A stretch of DNA of 56,868 nucleotides, taken from the NCBI RefSeq assembly GCF_020731285.1, contig NZ_JAJFOW010000040.1, positions 1 to 56,868 on the forward strand, read 5' to 3'. Source of the stretch: Cohnella baijiui. GTDB taxonomy: Bacteria > Bacillota > Bacilli > Paenibacillales > Paenibacillaceae. Below the pieces are notes generated by a model. That model ran no database searches. It was given only the letters and a program-made list of their open reading frames with translations, and was not told where the DNA came from. The position numbers and the translations under genes were made by a program. This document shows, piece after piece, positions 34,259 to 43,113 of this stretch (position 1 is its first letter; every line of letters starts with the position of its first letter).

Positions 34259-35176
34259 ATGCGAACGGTGACCGTAACCCGGCCCCGGGCGAATCCGCGC
34301 CGGGCGCCCGCGCTTCGCGCAAGATCGCGAGGCGTGCTGCTGTCGGCGCTGTTCCTGGCGCCCGCCGTCGTCTCCTTCGTGCTGTTCAAGTATTATCCGC
34401 TGCTCCAAGCGGTCTACATGAGCTTTTTCGACTACAAGGTGATCCACCCGCCCGGCCGGTTCGTCGGGCTCGACAACTACGGCTATCTGTTCCGCTCGAC
34501 CGAGTTTTGGAACGCGCTCGGCAATACGTTCGCCTTTTTCCTGATTTATTTCGTTCTGACCTTCTGGGTGCCGATCGTACAGGCGATTTTGCTGAACGAG
34601 GTCAAGTTCGGGAACAAGACGATCCGCGTCCTGTATTTGGTGCCGACGGCGGTGCCGGCCGTCGCCGGCTTTCTGCTCTGGAAATGGCTGTACAACCCGG
34701 ACTACGGCCTCCTCAACTACTTGCTGGAATTCGTGAACCTCGGGCCGTACGGCTGGCTGAACGACCCCGCGATGGCCAAATGGGCGATCGTTCTGCCCGC
34801 CTTTTTCGGGACGGGAATGAGCGTGCTCATCTATTACTCGGCGATCCAGGGCGTTCCGGCGGAAAACGTCGAGGCCGCGAAGATCGACGGCGCGGGGCCT
34901 TGGCGCCGGATGCGCTCGATCATCCTGCCGAGCATGAAGTTCGTGATCGGCATCCAGTTCATCGCTTTCATCTCGGGCGTCTTCCTGACGTTCGACCCGA
35001 TGTACATCATGACGGGCGGGGGACCGGCCAATTCCACCCGGACGCTGTCGATGCTCGTGTTCGACAGTTCCTTCAAGGAATTCCGGTTCGGCGTGGCGGG
35101 CGCCATATCTTTCGTCATGTTCGCCATCATCGCCTTGATCACGTATTTACAGATCCGCCTCTCGCGGACGGAATGA
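34259..35176 (+). CDS. Sugar ABC transporter permease, LplB/MalF type
   Basis: 305 residues, six predicted membrane segments. The N-terminus is basic (RPRANPRRAPALRARSRG). The EAA loop is EAAKIDGAGPWRRMRSIILP. GAAAGGA precedes ATG. It forms a pair with the unusual permease downstream. No ATPase gene is present, so a shared ATPase is probable. Confidence 0.92.
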   Translation: MRTVTVTRPRANPRRAPALRARSRGVLLSALFLAPAVVSFVLFKYYPLLQAVYMSFFDYKVIHPPGRFVGLDNYGYLFRSTEFWNALGNTFAFFLIYFVLTFWVPIVQAILLNEVKFGNKTIRVLYLVPTAVPAVAGFLLWKWLYNPDYGLLNYLLEFVNLGPYGWLNDPAMAKWAIVLPAFFGTGMSVLIYYSAIQGVPAENVEAAKIDGAGPWRRMRSIILPSMKFVIGIQFIAFISGVFLTFDPMYIMTGGGPANSTRTLSMLVFDSSFKEFRFGVAGAISFVMFAIIALITYLQIRLSRTE

Positions 35177-35206
35177 ATGCCGGCGTCCGGCGGAAAGGAG
35201 CCAGCC

Positions 35207-36520
35207 ATGGCAAGCAATCGCATCCGGGAGCGCGGTGCGGGCTCCGTGCGCGCCGTCTCCTATTCGGTCGCCCTGCTGTTTATCGTCGCCTCGATCGTCC
35301 CTATCGTCTGGATGATCAGCTCGTCCATGAAGGACAACATCTCCATCTACCGGTTTCCCCCGACGTGGGTGCCGACCATACCCAAAGCGGTGACGATCAC
35401 GCTGGACTACGACGGCACCGAGCTGCAGTCGGAGGAGCAGTTCGAGCTGGAGGCGATGAAGGCGATCTGGTTCACCTGGAAAAAAATGCAGAACGACGCC
35501 ATCGGCTCGCTCGGCGTAACGGGCGTCAAGGACGGCGTCACGATCTTCAAGGCGGAGATGCCGTCGTACCACTTTACCGCCGGCCGCCCGCAGATCGTGC
35601 CGACGCAGCTGTTCACGGACGCGACGATGCGGCTCAAGCTGTCGATGATCCGCGAGCAAAAGCTGACCCGCTTCGACTGGACGCCGGACGGCGGCGCGTA
35701 CGACGGCCCCTCTTCGCCGGGAACCGATCTGCCCGACACCTCGGCCGGCGTCCTGGCGACGGTGAACGGCGCGAACTACTTGGACGGCCGCGTGCTCGCC
35801 GTGACCGAGCGCGCCGATTGGACGCGGCTCTTCGACAACTACATCGTGCTCTGGCAGATGGCCGGCGGCAAAGACGCGGCGTACAATTTTCCCAAATTTC
35901 TGCTGAACAGCACGATCGTCACCTTCGGCACGATTGTAAGCCACATGCTGATCGGAGGCATGGCCGGCTACGCGCTCGCCCATCTCGTTCGCGGGCGCGC
36001 CTCCGGGTTGTGGACGCTGTTCTTCGTGGCGACAATCATGATTCCCGAAATTGCCATCCTGGTGCCGCTGTATCTAACGATGGATAAGCTGCATCTGGTC
36101 AACACGCTGTGGGGCATCGTCCTGCCGCATACCGCCTGGGGCATCGTGATTTTCCTGTTCAAAGGGTTTTTTGAGCAGCTGCCCGGGGAGCTGCTGCAAG
36201 CGGCGAGGATCGACGGAGCCAGGGAGCTCGCGATCTACTGGCGGATCATCGTGCCGATGGCGGCGCCGATCTTCACGGTCGTTTCGGTCATGACGTTCAT
36301 CAGCGTCTGGAACGAATTCCTGTGGCCGCTCGTCGTCGCGCGCAAGCCGGACGTCTGGACATTCACCGTCGCCCTGAACGATTTTCAGAACCGCCAGAGC
36401 ATGGGGGCGAACGTCATGATGTCCAGCCTCATCGTCGCGACGATACCGCTTATGATCATTATCATTTCGTGCCAGCGCCTGATCGAGAAGGGCGTTTCCT
36501 TCACCGGGCTCAAAGGCTGA
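35207..36520 (+). CDS. Sugar ABC transporter permease, MalG type, with a large extracytoplasmic insertion
   Basis: 437 residues, against about 275-295 for the family. TM1 (about 18-38, SVALLFIVASIVPIVWMIS) is followed by the usual SSMKDN segment. Then about 155 extra residues (roughly 65-220, including YDGTELQSEEQFELEAMKAI and DWTPDGGAYDGPSS) precede the normal FLLNSTIVTF start of the transport core. The core has EAA loop QAARIDGARELAIYWRIIVP and ends SFTGLKG. ATG 35207 has AAAGGAG upstream. By topology the insertion lies outside the cell and may contact the binding lipoprotein or the cell wall. The reading frame is continuous, so it is not a frameshift artefact. Confidence 0.9.
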   Translation: MASNRIRERGAGSVRAVSYSVALLFIVASIVPIVWMISSSMKDNISIYRFPPTWVPTIPKAVTITLDYDGTELQSEEQFELEAMKAIWFTWKKMQNDAIGSLGVTGVKDGVTIFKAEMPSYHFTAGRPQIVPTQLFTDATMRLKLSMIREQKLTRFDWTPDGGAYDGPSSPGTDLPDTSAGVLATVNGANYLDGRVLAVTERADWTRLFDNYIVLWQMAGGKDAAYNFPKFLLNSTIVTFGTIVSHMLIGGMAGYALAHLVRGRASGLWTLFFVATIMIPEIAILVPLYLTMDKLHLVNTLWGIVLPHTAWGIVIFLFKGFFEQLPGELLQAARIDGARELAIYWRIIVPMAAPIFTVVSVMTFISVWNEFLWPLVVARKPDVWTFTVALNDFQNRQSMGANVMMSSLIVATIPLMIIIISCQRLIEKGVSFTGLKG

Positions 36521-36538
36521 AGAAAGGCGGAATCCGAT

Positions 36539-37303
36539 ATGGAACGCAAGGTGGCGCTCGTGACGGGCGCGGGGCGGGGCATCGGCAAAGGCATCGCGCT
36601 TGCCTTGGCGCGAGCCGGCTACGATGTCGCCGTACATTACCGGTCGAGCGGGGAGATGGCGGCGGACGTCGTGCGGCAGATCGAAGCGGGCGGCGGCAGA
36701 GCCGTCCCGATCCGCGCCGATATTTCGGCGATGTCGGGCGTCGACGAGCTGTTCGCGGGATTCACGTCGGCATTCGGACGTCTGGACGTCCACGTCAACA
36801 ATTCGGGCATTACGAGGATGGCGCCGTTTCTGGAGACGACGCCCGAGCTGTTCGAGGAGGTCGTGAACACCGACCTTCGCGGGCTGTTCTTCTGCTCGCA
36901 GCGCGCCGCCCGCCTGATGAAGGCGAACGGGACGCGGGGCGTCATCGTGAACATCAGCTCGAACCATACCCTCGGCACTTGGTCGAACGCGACCGTTTAC
37001 GCGGCGGCCAAAGCCGGCGTCAACAAGCTGACGATGAACATGGCGCTCGATCTCGCGCCGGAGGGCATCCGCGTCGTCGGGATCGCGCCGGGCTACACGT
37101 TGATCGAGCGCGCGAGCGGGGAAGAGGCGAGAAAGGCGGTCGAGCGGGTGTCGTCCCGCATTCCGATGCGGCGATTCGCCACGCCGGACGAAGTCGGCGA
37201 GGCGTGCGTTTATCTGGCCTCGCCGCAGGCGGGCTATATCACGGGCACGACGCTGTACATGGACGGGGGCGCGCTGCTCCCGGTGTTGGCCGACCAACGA
37301 TGA
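36539..37303 (+). CDS. SDR-family NAD(P)-dependent dehydrogenase
   Basis: 254 residues. Classical short-chain dehydrogenase: TGAGRGIGKGIALALA at residues 8-23, NNSG at about 90, active site S and Y-x3-K in VYAAAKAGVNKL, and the C-terminal TGTTLYMDGGALLP. GAAAGGCGG precedes ATG. It sits between the importer and D-galactonate dehydratase, so a sugar or sugar-lactone dehydrogenase role feeding an aldonate to that enzyme is likely. The similarity to FabG is a family feature only. Confidence 0.88.
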   Translation: MERKVALVTGAGRGIGKGIALALARAGYDVAVHYRSSGEMAADVVRQIEAGGGRAVPIRADISAMSGVDELFAGFTSAFGRLDVHVNNSGITRMAPFLETTPELFEEVVNTDLRGLFFCSQRAARLMKANGTRGVIVNISSNHTLGTWSNATVYAAAKAGVNKLTMNMALDLAPEGIRVVGIAPGYTLIERASGEEARKAVERVSSRIPMRRFATPDEVGEACVYLASPQAGYITGTTLYMDGGALLPVLADQR

Positions 37304-37322
37304 AGGAAGAGGGAGAGGGCGC

Positions 37323-38456
37323 ATGAAGATTACGGAGATGACGCTGTACCACGTCCGGCCGCGATGGCAATTCCTGAAAGTCGAGACGGACGAGGGAATC
37401 GTCGGCTGGGGCGAGCCGATCGTGGAAGGGCGCGCGCAGACGGTAGCCGCGGCGATCGGCGAGCTGAAGCGCTATTTGATCGGCCAAGATCCGCTCCGGA
37501 TCGAGCACCACTGGCAGGTGATGTACCGCGGGACGTTCTACCGGGGCGGGCCGGTGCTCGTCAGCGCGATCAGCGGAATCGAGCAGGCGCTGTGGGACAT
37601 CAAGGGCAAATACTACGGCATGCCGGTGTACGAAATGCTGGGCGGCAGATGCCGGGACAAAATCCGGATGTACAGCCATTGCGGCGGTGCGACGCCGGAG
37701 GAAATGGCCGCGAACGCCGCGGGCAAGGCGGCAGCCGGCTTCACGGCGATCAAGATCGGGGTCGACGCTCCCGTGCGCCACGTCGACACGCTGAAATTCG
37801 TCGAGAGCCAGGTCGCGAAATTGGCGGCGATCCGCGAGACGGTCGGCGGGGAGCTGGACGTCGCGATCGACTTCCACGGACGCGTCAGCCCGGCGATGGC
37901 GATCCGGCTCGCGGATGCTTTCGAGCCGTATTATCCGATGTTTATCGAGGAGCCTTGCTTGCCGGAGAACGTCGACGCGTTGGTCCGCGTCGCCCGATCC
38001 ACCTCGATCCCGATCGCGACGGGGGAGCGGCTGTTCACGCGCTGGGGATTCCGGGAAGCGCTGGAGAAGCAGGCGGTCGCGATCGTGCAGCCGGACCTGT
38101 GCCACGCGGGCGGCATATTCGAGGCGAAGAAGATCGCCGCGATGGCCGAGGTGTATTACGGCTCGGTGGCGCCGCACAATCCGCTCGGTCCGATTTCGCT
38201 GGCGTCCTGCCTCCAACTGGACGCCTGCACGCCGAATTTCCTCATCCAGGAGCATCCATCGATGGCGGAGCGGTGGGATCTCGGGGAAGGCTACCTGCAA
38301 ACGCCGTTCGAGATCCGGGACGGATACGTGGACGTGCCGAAGGGACCGGGCCTGGGGGTCGAGATCAACGAGGAGGCGCTGCGCGAACGGGCTTATCCCG
38401 GGGAATGGGACACGCCGCTCCTCTTCCACGAAGACGGTTCGTTCGCGGAGTGGTGA
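37323..38456 (+). CDS. dgoD: D-galactonate dehydratase (enolase superfamily)
   Basis: 377 residues. The N-terminal capping domain reads DEGIVGWGEPIVEGRAQTV and QVMYRGTFYRGGP, closely matching DgoD. The barrel domain has metal ligands in AIDFHGR, FIEEP and ATGERLF, and the catalytic-His region APHNPLGPISLASCLQLD. It dehydrates D-galactonate to 2-dehydro-3-deoxy-D-galactonate in the De Ley-Doudoroff route. GGGAGAGG precedes ATG, 20 nt after the SDR gene. KDGal kinase and KDPGal aldolase are not in the window. A related acid-sugar substrate cannot be excluded. Confidence 0.87.
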   Translation: MKITEMTLYHVRPRWQFLKVETDEGIVGWGEPIVEGRAQTVAAAIGELKRYLIGQDPLRIEHHWQVMYRGTFYRGGPVLVSAISGIEQALWDIKGKYYGMPVYEMLGGRCRDKIRMYSHCGGATPEEMAANAAGKAAAGFTAIKIGVDAPVRHVDTLKFVESQVAKLAAIRETVGGELDVAIDFHGRVSPAMAIRLADAFEPYYPMFIEEPCLPENVDALVRVARSTSIPIATGERLFTRWGFREALEKQAVAIVQPDLCHAGGIFEAKKIAAMAEVYYGSVAPHNPLGPISLASCLQLDACTPNFLIQEHPSMAERWDLGEGYLQTPFEIRDGYVDVPKGPGLGVEINEEALRERAYPGEWDTPLLFHEDGSFAEW

Positions 38457-38460
38457 TTGA

Positions 38461-38697
38461 GTTTCGGCATGGCGATCATTGGTCGGAGCCGGGCTCGGCA
38501 TCGCGATGCTGCCCGGGACCGTCTGCCGGCTGCTGTCCCCGGACCGCATCCGCGCGATTCCGCTGACCGATCAGGTCATCCCGTGGCGTCTCGCGTTGGC
38601 TTGGCGGCGGGAAGGGTATCTGTCGTTCGCCGCCCGGGCCTGGGTCGACTTCACGCGCGAAGCGTTCGGCCGGGAGGCGTTCGGCCAGCCGGAATAA
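38461..38697 (+). pseudogene. LysR-family regulator C-terminal fragment
   Basis: About 78 residues: LVGAGLGIAMLPGTVCRLLSPDRIRAIPLTD, then RLALAWRREGYLSFAARAWVDFTRE. This is the end of a LysR substrate-binding domain (V..GLGI..LP pattern, then the final helix). The helix-turn-helix and first sensor subdomain are absent and a stop codon (38458) precedes it in frame. It starts just after dgoD, so it is a remnant left by deletion or insertion. Confidence 0.72.
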
Positions 38698-38719
38698 GTT
38701 GATTTGCCAGGCGGGGTGG

Positions 38720-39352
38720 TCAGTCAGCGAACACCAAGCGACCGAACGCTTGCGGCAGATGAAAGTTCGGCCGTCCGGTCGGCGACCAGGCCGAAAACGC
38801 CGGCGGCTCGCCTGGAATCCGGTCGATGCGATACAGGTTCATCCGCCATTCGTCGCCGGCCTTCGGCGGGAGATGCGGCGCGGATACGAACTCCGAGAGC
38901 GGGATGGCCGCTTCGTAATCGGTAAGGAGCCGCTCCTCGTCGCGCCGCACGGCGCTGACGACCCGGTTGTCGAGGCTGGCGTAGGGGAGGATGTTGCCTT
39001 GCAGATCGTTGAAGATCGCGTAATGCAGGACGGCGTTCAGCGGATTGATCTCGAATTCCAGATAGCGCCGCAAATCGCCGTCGGGGCTGACGAACAGCTC
39101 GACCACGTCTTCCTCGTACAGCCGATCGTTAAATTGCGTGTACGTCGCCTGGACCTCCCGGTCCTCGCAGCGGAAGGCGGCGTACAGCCAGCGGTCGTCC
39201 CAAAGCAGCTTGACGCGCGTGCTCTGCGCGGGGGCGCCGCCCGAAGACGTCTCGACGAGATGGGCTTCCTCGGCTCCGGCCCAGGCGGATTTCTCCAGGT
39301 CCCCGTCGATGACGAGGGGAGCGGGGGTTTTGCGGATGGTATACGTATTCAT
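38720..39352 (-). CDS. CBM9-like carbohydrate-binding domain protein
   Basis: 210 residues forming a single family-9 carbohydrate-binding-like domain: APLVIDGDLEKSAWAGAEEAHLVE at the start, KLLWDDRWLYAAFRCED, DVVELFVSPDGDLRRYLEFEINPLN and WRMNLYRIDR. ATG 39352 has GGAG 7 nt upstream; an in-frame ATG at 39439 is less likely. There is no signal peptide, so it seems cytoplasmic, and no catalytic domain is attached. Such stand-alone proteins are frequent in Paenibacillaceae carbohydrate clusters; the function is not known to me. Confidence 0.82.
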   Translation of the reverse strand: MNTYTIRKTPAPLVIDGDLEKSAWAGAEEAHLVETSSGGAPAQSTRVKLLWDDRWLYAAFRCEDREVQATYTQFNDRLYEEDVVELFVSPDGDLRRYLEFEINPLNAVLHYAIFNDLQGNILPYASLDNRVVSAVRRDEERLLTDYEAAIPLSEFVSAPHLPPKAGDEWRMNLYRIDRIPGEPPAFSAWSPTGRPNFHLPQAFGRLVFAD

Positions 39353-39530
39353 TTCGGATCTCCAATCGGACTGCCGGATCCGCCAATGCCCGCCGAAAAG
39401 AGGAGCATGGCATCGCTTGGCAAGCCTGTTTTTCCTCATCTTACCACGGCTTGAACCGGCCGCCTATGCTGGCCTTTGCCGCAGGTCGATGCCTGACGAA
39501 GAGGGCACGGCGGCGCGGAGCCTTGCGTCA

Positions 39531-39577
39531 ATAAAAGGGCGATCCCGCAGGTCGGCAAAGACCTGGCGGGATCGCCC
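39531..39577 (-). terminator. Terminator of the uracil permease gene
   Basis: GGGCGATCCCGC plus AGGT (39537-39552) pairs with ACCT and GCGGGATCGCCC (39561-39577, one bulged G), and on the minus strand is followed by TTTTAT. It lies 47 nt beyond the permease stop codon. Confidence 0.85.
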
Positions 39578-39623
39578 CTTCGTTAGGCGCGCATAAGGCG
39601 GTTGTTCGAATCGGCCGCGCGGA

Positions 39624-40916
39624 TCAGTGATCCGCCGCTTCCTTGTCGTTCGAAATGCCGGCGACTTCGAACAGCTTGAACAGCAAGCTCAGCACGATCG
39701 CCACGACGGTGGCGAGCGCCATGCCCGACAACGAGAAATCGCCGATCGTAATTTTGACGCCGGACAAGCCGGTCACGAGAACGACCGTCGTCAGGAACAG
39801 GTTGGTCGGCTTGCTGTAGTCGACCTTGGATTCGACGAGCATGCGCAGGCCGGAGGCCGCGATGACGCCGAACAGCAGCAGGGAGACGCCGCCCATGACC
39901 GCGGGCGGGATCGCGGCGACGAGCGCGGCGAATTTGCCGAAGAAGGACAGCACGATCGCGATGACGGCCGCGCCGCCGATGACGAACGTCGAGTAGACGC
40001 GCGTGATGGCGAGGACGCCGATGTTTTCGCCGTACGTCGTGTTCGGCGTCGCGCCGACGAAGCCCGAGACGAGCGTGGAAAGGCCGTTGCTGAACAGCGA
40101 GCGATGCAGGCCGGGGTCCTTGGACAGGTCCTTGCCGACGATGTTGCCGGTGACGATCAGGTGGCCGACGTGCTCGACGATGACGACGAGCGCCGCCGGG
40201 ATGAGCGTCAGGATGGCGGATGCCTCGAACGTCGGGAAGGTGAAGGTCGGGTGGGTCAGCCAGCCGGCCTCTTGGACCTTATCGAAATCGGTCATGCCCA
40301 TCAGCCAGGCGAGGACGTAGCCGAACACGATGCCGAACAGGATCGGGATAATGCGCATGAAGCCGCGGAACAACACGGAGCCGAGCACGGTGACGAGCAG
40401 CGTGGCGGTCGACACGATGATCGTGTTCGTATCCGGCGACCAGTCCGCCTTGCCGCCGCTGATCCAGCCGGACATCCCCGCCGCGACCGGGATCAGCTCC
40501 AGGCCGATGACGGCGACGATGGCGCCCATCGCGGCCGGCGGGAAGACGACATGGATCCAGCCCGTGCCCGCGAGCTTCACGATCCAGGCGACGATAATAA
40601 AGACGGCGCCGGCCGCGATAAAGCCGCCGAGCGCGGCCGCGTAGCCCGCGCCAGGCATCGCGTGCGCTTCGATGATGGCGGTGACCGGCGCGATGAAGGC
40701 AAAGCTGGAGCCGAGGTAGGCGGGAATTTTGCCTTTGCAGATCAAGATGTAGAGCAGGGTGCCGATGCCGTTCATCAGCAGACAGATGGCCGGATCGACG
40801 CCGAGCAGGTTCGGGACGAGCACCGTCGAGCCGAACATGGCGAAGAGGTGTTGCAGGCTCAGCATGACGCTTTGGCCGAGCGGGGGGCGTTCTTGCACGC
40901 CGATTTCACGTCTCAT
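39624..40916 (-). CDS. uraA: Uracil permease, NCS2 family
   Basis: 430 residues with about 12-14 membrane segments. Motifs match UraA/PyrP: LQHLFAMFGSTVLVPNLLGVDP in TM1, GSSFAFIAPV, ALVVIVEHVGHL with the substrate-binding Glu, and GATPNTTYGENIGVLAITRVYS. It imports uracil with protons. GGAGG lies 12 nt before ATG. No pyrimidine attenuator or riboswitch was recognised upstream. Single gene with its own terminator; not obviously linked to the sugar genes around it. Confidence 0.93.
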   Translation of the reverse strand: MRREIGVQERPPLGQSVMLSLQHLFAMFGSTVLVPNLLGVDPAICLLMNGIGTLLYILICKGKIPAYLGSSFAFIAPVTAIIEAHAMPGAGYAAALGGFIAAGAVFIIVAWIVKLAGTGWIHVVFPPAAMGAIVAVIGLELIPVAAGMSGWISGGKADWSPDTNTIIVSTATLLVTVLGSVLFRGFMRIIPILFGIVFGYVLAWLMGMTDFDKVQEAGWLTHPTFTFPTFEASAILTLIPAALVVIVEHVGHLIVTGNIVGKDLSKDPGLHRSLFSNGLSTLVSGFVGATPNTTYGENIGVLAITRVYSTFVIGGAAVIAIVLSFFGKFAALVAAIPPAVMGGVSLLLFGVIAASGLRMLVESKVDYSKPTNLFLTTVVLVTGLSGVKITIGDFSLSGMALATVVAIVLSLLFKLFEVAGISNDKEAADH

Positions 40917-41088
40917 GGGGGGTGTATTCCTCCGATAAATGGGGTGATCGTCCTAAATTCCTTTGTTGATTCTACAGAGTTCGCGAAGGTTTGGCAAGCG
41001 CTTCCGGCCGGTTTTTTTGCGCCGCCCGACGTCCTTGCCGGCCGCGCCGCTCGCCATCCCGCGCATCCCCTTTCTGCGGAACGGCAAA

Positions 41089-41114
41089 CAGCCGCCGAGG
41101 GGCCTCGGCGGCTG
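41089..41114 (-). terminator. Hairpin after uxuB
   Basis: CAGCCGCCGAGG and its exact complement are separated by GG (12-bp stem), followed on the minus strand by TTTGCC. It lies about 40 nt beyond the stop of the minus-strand SDR gene. The remaining part of this 236-bp gap shows nothing clear. Confidence 0.7.
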
Positions 41115-41152
41115 GAGCGGGATTGGGATCGGTAAATCGCGAGCCGGACGCG

Positions 41153-42010
41153 TCAAACGCCCGAAAAAGCCATGAATCCGCCGTCGACCGGCACGACGGT
41201 GCCGGTGACGAAGCCGGACGTCGTCTCGTCGACGAGCCAAAGCAGCGTCCCGAGCAGATCCTCCGGCTGTCCGAACCGGCGCATCGGGGTGTGCGAGATG
41301 ATTTTGCCGGACCGCTCGGTGAGCGTGCCGTCTTCGTTTTTCAGCAGCTTGCGGTTTTGCTCGGTCAGGAAAAAGCCCGGCGCGATCGCGTTCACGCGGA
41401 TGCCGGCTTCGGCCAGATGCACGGCAAGCCATTGCGTGAAGTTGTCGATCGCCGCCTTGGCGGCGCTGTAAGCCGGGACCTTCGTCATCGGCGACGGCGC
41501 GCTCATCGAAGAGACGTTCAGGACGACGGCGCCCGGGCGGCCCAGCATCGTCCGCGCGAAGATCTGGGTCGGGATGAGCGTCCCCACGAAGTTGAGGTCG
41601 AGCACGTGCCGGAAGCCCGTCACGCTCAGATCGAAGAAGGTCGTCACGTCCGGCTGTCCGACGTCTTCGGGCCGGAAAATCTCGTTCGTCGTATTGGCGC
41701 TCGGGTGGTTGCCTCCGGCGCCGTTCAGCAGAATGTCGCACGGACCCAGGCGTTCGCCGACGATACGGGCCGCCGACTCGACGCTCTCGGCGTTCGTGAC
41801 GTCGCAGGCGACGGCGATCGCCGTGCCGCCGGCGGCTTCGATCTCTTGGACGACCTGGAGTCCCTTGTCGACCGTCCGGTTCAGGATGGCGACCTTGACG
41901 CCCTGGCGGGCGAGCTCGATCGCCATGACGCGGCAGAGCACCCCGGAGCCGCCGGTGACGACGGCGACCTTGCCGGCAAGCGCGGGATGGATCGGCAGGG
42001 CGGACGTCAT
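41153..42010 (-). CDS. uxuB: D-mannonate oxidoreductase, SDR type (UxuB)
   Basis: 285 residues. Short-chain dehydrogenase with VVTGGSGVLCRVMAIELARQG, NGAGGNHPSANTTNE (a segment typical of the Bacillus YjmF/UxuB group), the catalytic Y-x3-K in AYSAAKAAIDNF and a C-terminal TGTVVPVDGGFMAFSGV. It interconverts D-fructuronate and D-mannonate with NAD(H). It overlaps the uxuA stop by 4 bp, confirming a pathway operon. ATG 42010 follows GGTGGCGCC; translation is probably coupled. Confidence 0.9.
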   Translation of the reverse strand: MTSALPIHPALAGKVAVVTGGSGVLCRVMAIELARQGVKVAILNRTVDKGLQVVQEIEAAGGTAIAVACDVTNAESVESAARIVGERLGPCDILLNGAGGNHPSANTTNEIFRPEDVGQPDVTTFFDLSVTGFRHVLDLNFVGTLIPTQIFARTMLGRPGAVVLNVSSMSAPSPMTKVPAYSAAKAAIDNFTQWLAVHLAEAGIRVNAIAPGFFLTEQNRKLLKNEDGTLTERSGKIISHTPMRRFGQPEDLLGTLLWLVDETTSGFVTGTVVPVDGGFMAFSGV

Positions 42011-43092
42011 GGCGCCACCTGCTTTCCATGGGCGGACAAGCGCGCTGCGCCGTCCCAGACGCCCCACAGATACATGATGCCGAGCGCCCGGTCGTACAGC
42101 CCGTAGCCCGGCCGGCAAACTTCGCCCCACAGATGGCGCCCGTGATCCGGCCGCGCGTAGCCTGTATAGCCGATGTCGTGGTACGCCTGAACGATGCCGG
42201 CGATGTCGACGGTGCCGTCGGCCGTCCGGTGCGACGTTTCGATGAAGTCGCCGTTGTCGTAGACGCGCACGTTCCGGATATGGGCGAACGGGATGCGGTC
42301 CTTGAATTCGTGAATCATCGAGACGATGTCGTTGTCCGGGTTGGCGCCGAGCGAGCCGCTGCACAGCGTGATGCCGTTGTACGGGCTGTCGTGCAGCTTC
42401 AGGAAGCGCCGCAGGTTCGCCTGGCTCGTGATGATGCGCGGCAAGCCGAAGACGGGCCACGGCGGATCGTCCGGATGGATGGCCATCCGGATGCCGTGCT
42501 TGGCGGCGACCGGGACGATCTCGTTCAGGAAGTAGGCGAGATGGTCCCACAGATGTTCCTCGGTGATGCCTTTATAAGCTTCGAAGAGCGAGGTCAGATG
42601 CGCGAGCCGCTCCGGCTCCCAGCCGGGCATCGTCAGCTCCGAATTGGCGTTGATGCGGCGGACGAGCTCGAGCGGATCGATGTCGTGGATTTTGCTCTTT
42701 TCGTAAAATAGCGCCGTCGAGCCGTCCTCCATCTCTTTGTGGAGGTCCGTCCGCAGCCAGTCGAAGATGGGCATGAAGTTGTAGCAAATCACCTTGACGC
42801 CGACTTGCGCCAGCTTCTCGATCGTCCGCTTGTAGTTTTCGATATAGCGCGTGCGACTCGGCAGCCCCAGCTTGATATCCTCGTGCACGTTGACGCTTTC
42901 GACGACGTCGATGTTCAGCCCCGCGCGCGCCGCCTGGTCGCGGACGTGCACCATTTTCTCCATCGGCCATTCCTCGCCCGCCGGCACGTCGTGCAGCGAC
43001 CATACGATGCCCGTTACGCCGGGGATCTGGCGGATCTGATCGAGCGAGACGGTGTCGTTCGTCTCCCCGAACCAGCGAAAGCCCATCTGCAT
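42007..43092 (-). CDS. uxuA: D-mannonate dehydratase
   Basis: 361 residues, the normal length for UxuA. It begins MGFRWFGETNDTVSLDQIRQIPGV and contains VWSLHDVPAGEEWP, YNFMPIFDWLRTDL, AIHPDDPPWPVFGLPRI, LCSGSLGANPDND and RPDHGRHLWGE, with the metal ligands of this TIM-barrel family. It converts D-mannonate to 2-keto-3-deoxy-D-gluconate. GGAGGAG precedes ATG. In the operon gntR-uxuA-uxuB. Confidence 0.95.
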   Translation of the reverse strand: MQMGFRWFGETNDTVSLDQIRQIPGVTGIVWSLHDVPAGEEWPMEKMVHVRDQAARAGLNIDVVESVNVHEDIKLGLPSRTRYIENYKRTIEKLAQVGVKVICYNFMPIFDWLRTDLHKEMEDGSTALFYEKSKIHDIDPLELVRRINANSELTMPGWEPERLAHLTSLFEAYKGITEEHLWDHLAYFLNEIVPVAAKHGIRMAIHPDDPPWPVFGLPRIITSQANLRRFLKLHDSPYNGITLCSGSLGANPDNDIVSMIHEFKDRIPFAHIRNVRVYDNGDFIETSHRTADGTVDIAGIVQAYHDIGYTGYARPDHGRHLWGEVCRPGYGLYDRALGIMYLWGVWDGAARLSAHGKQVAP

Positions 43093-43113
43093 CCTCGTTC
43101 TCCTCCTCGGTTC

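Noticed and set aside
40985..41005. Palindrome GGAAGCGCTTGCC upstream of uraA as a cre site
   Set aside because: The spacing does not fit the cre consensus, and it lies between uraA and uxuB without a clear promoter.
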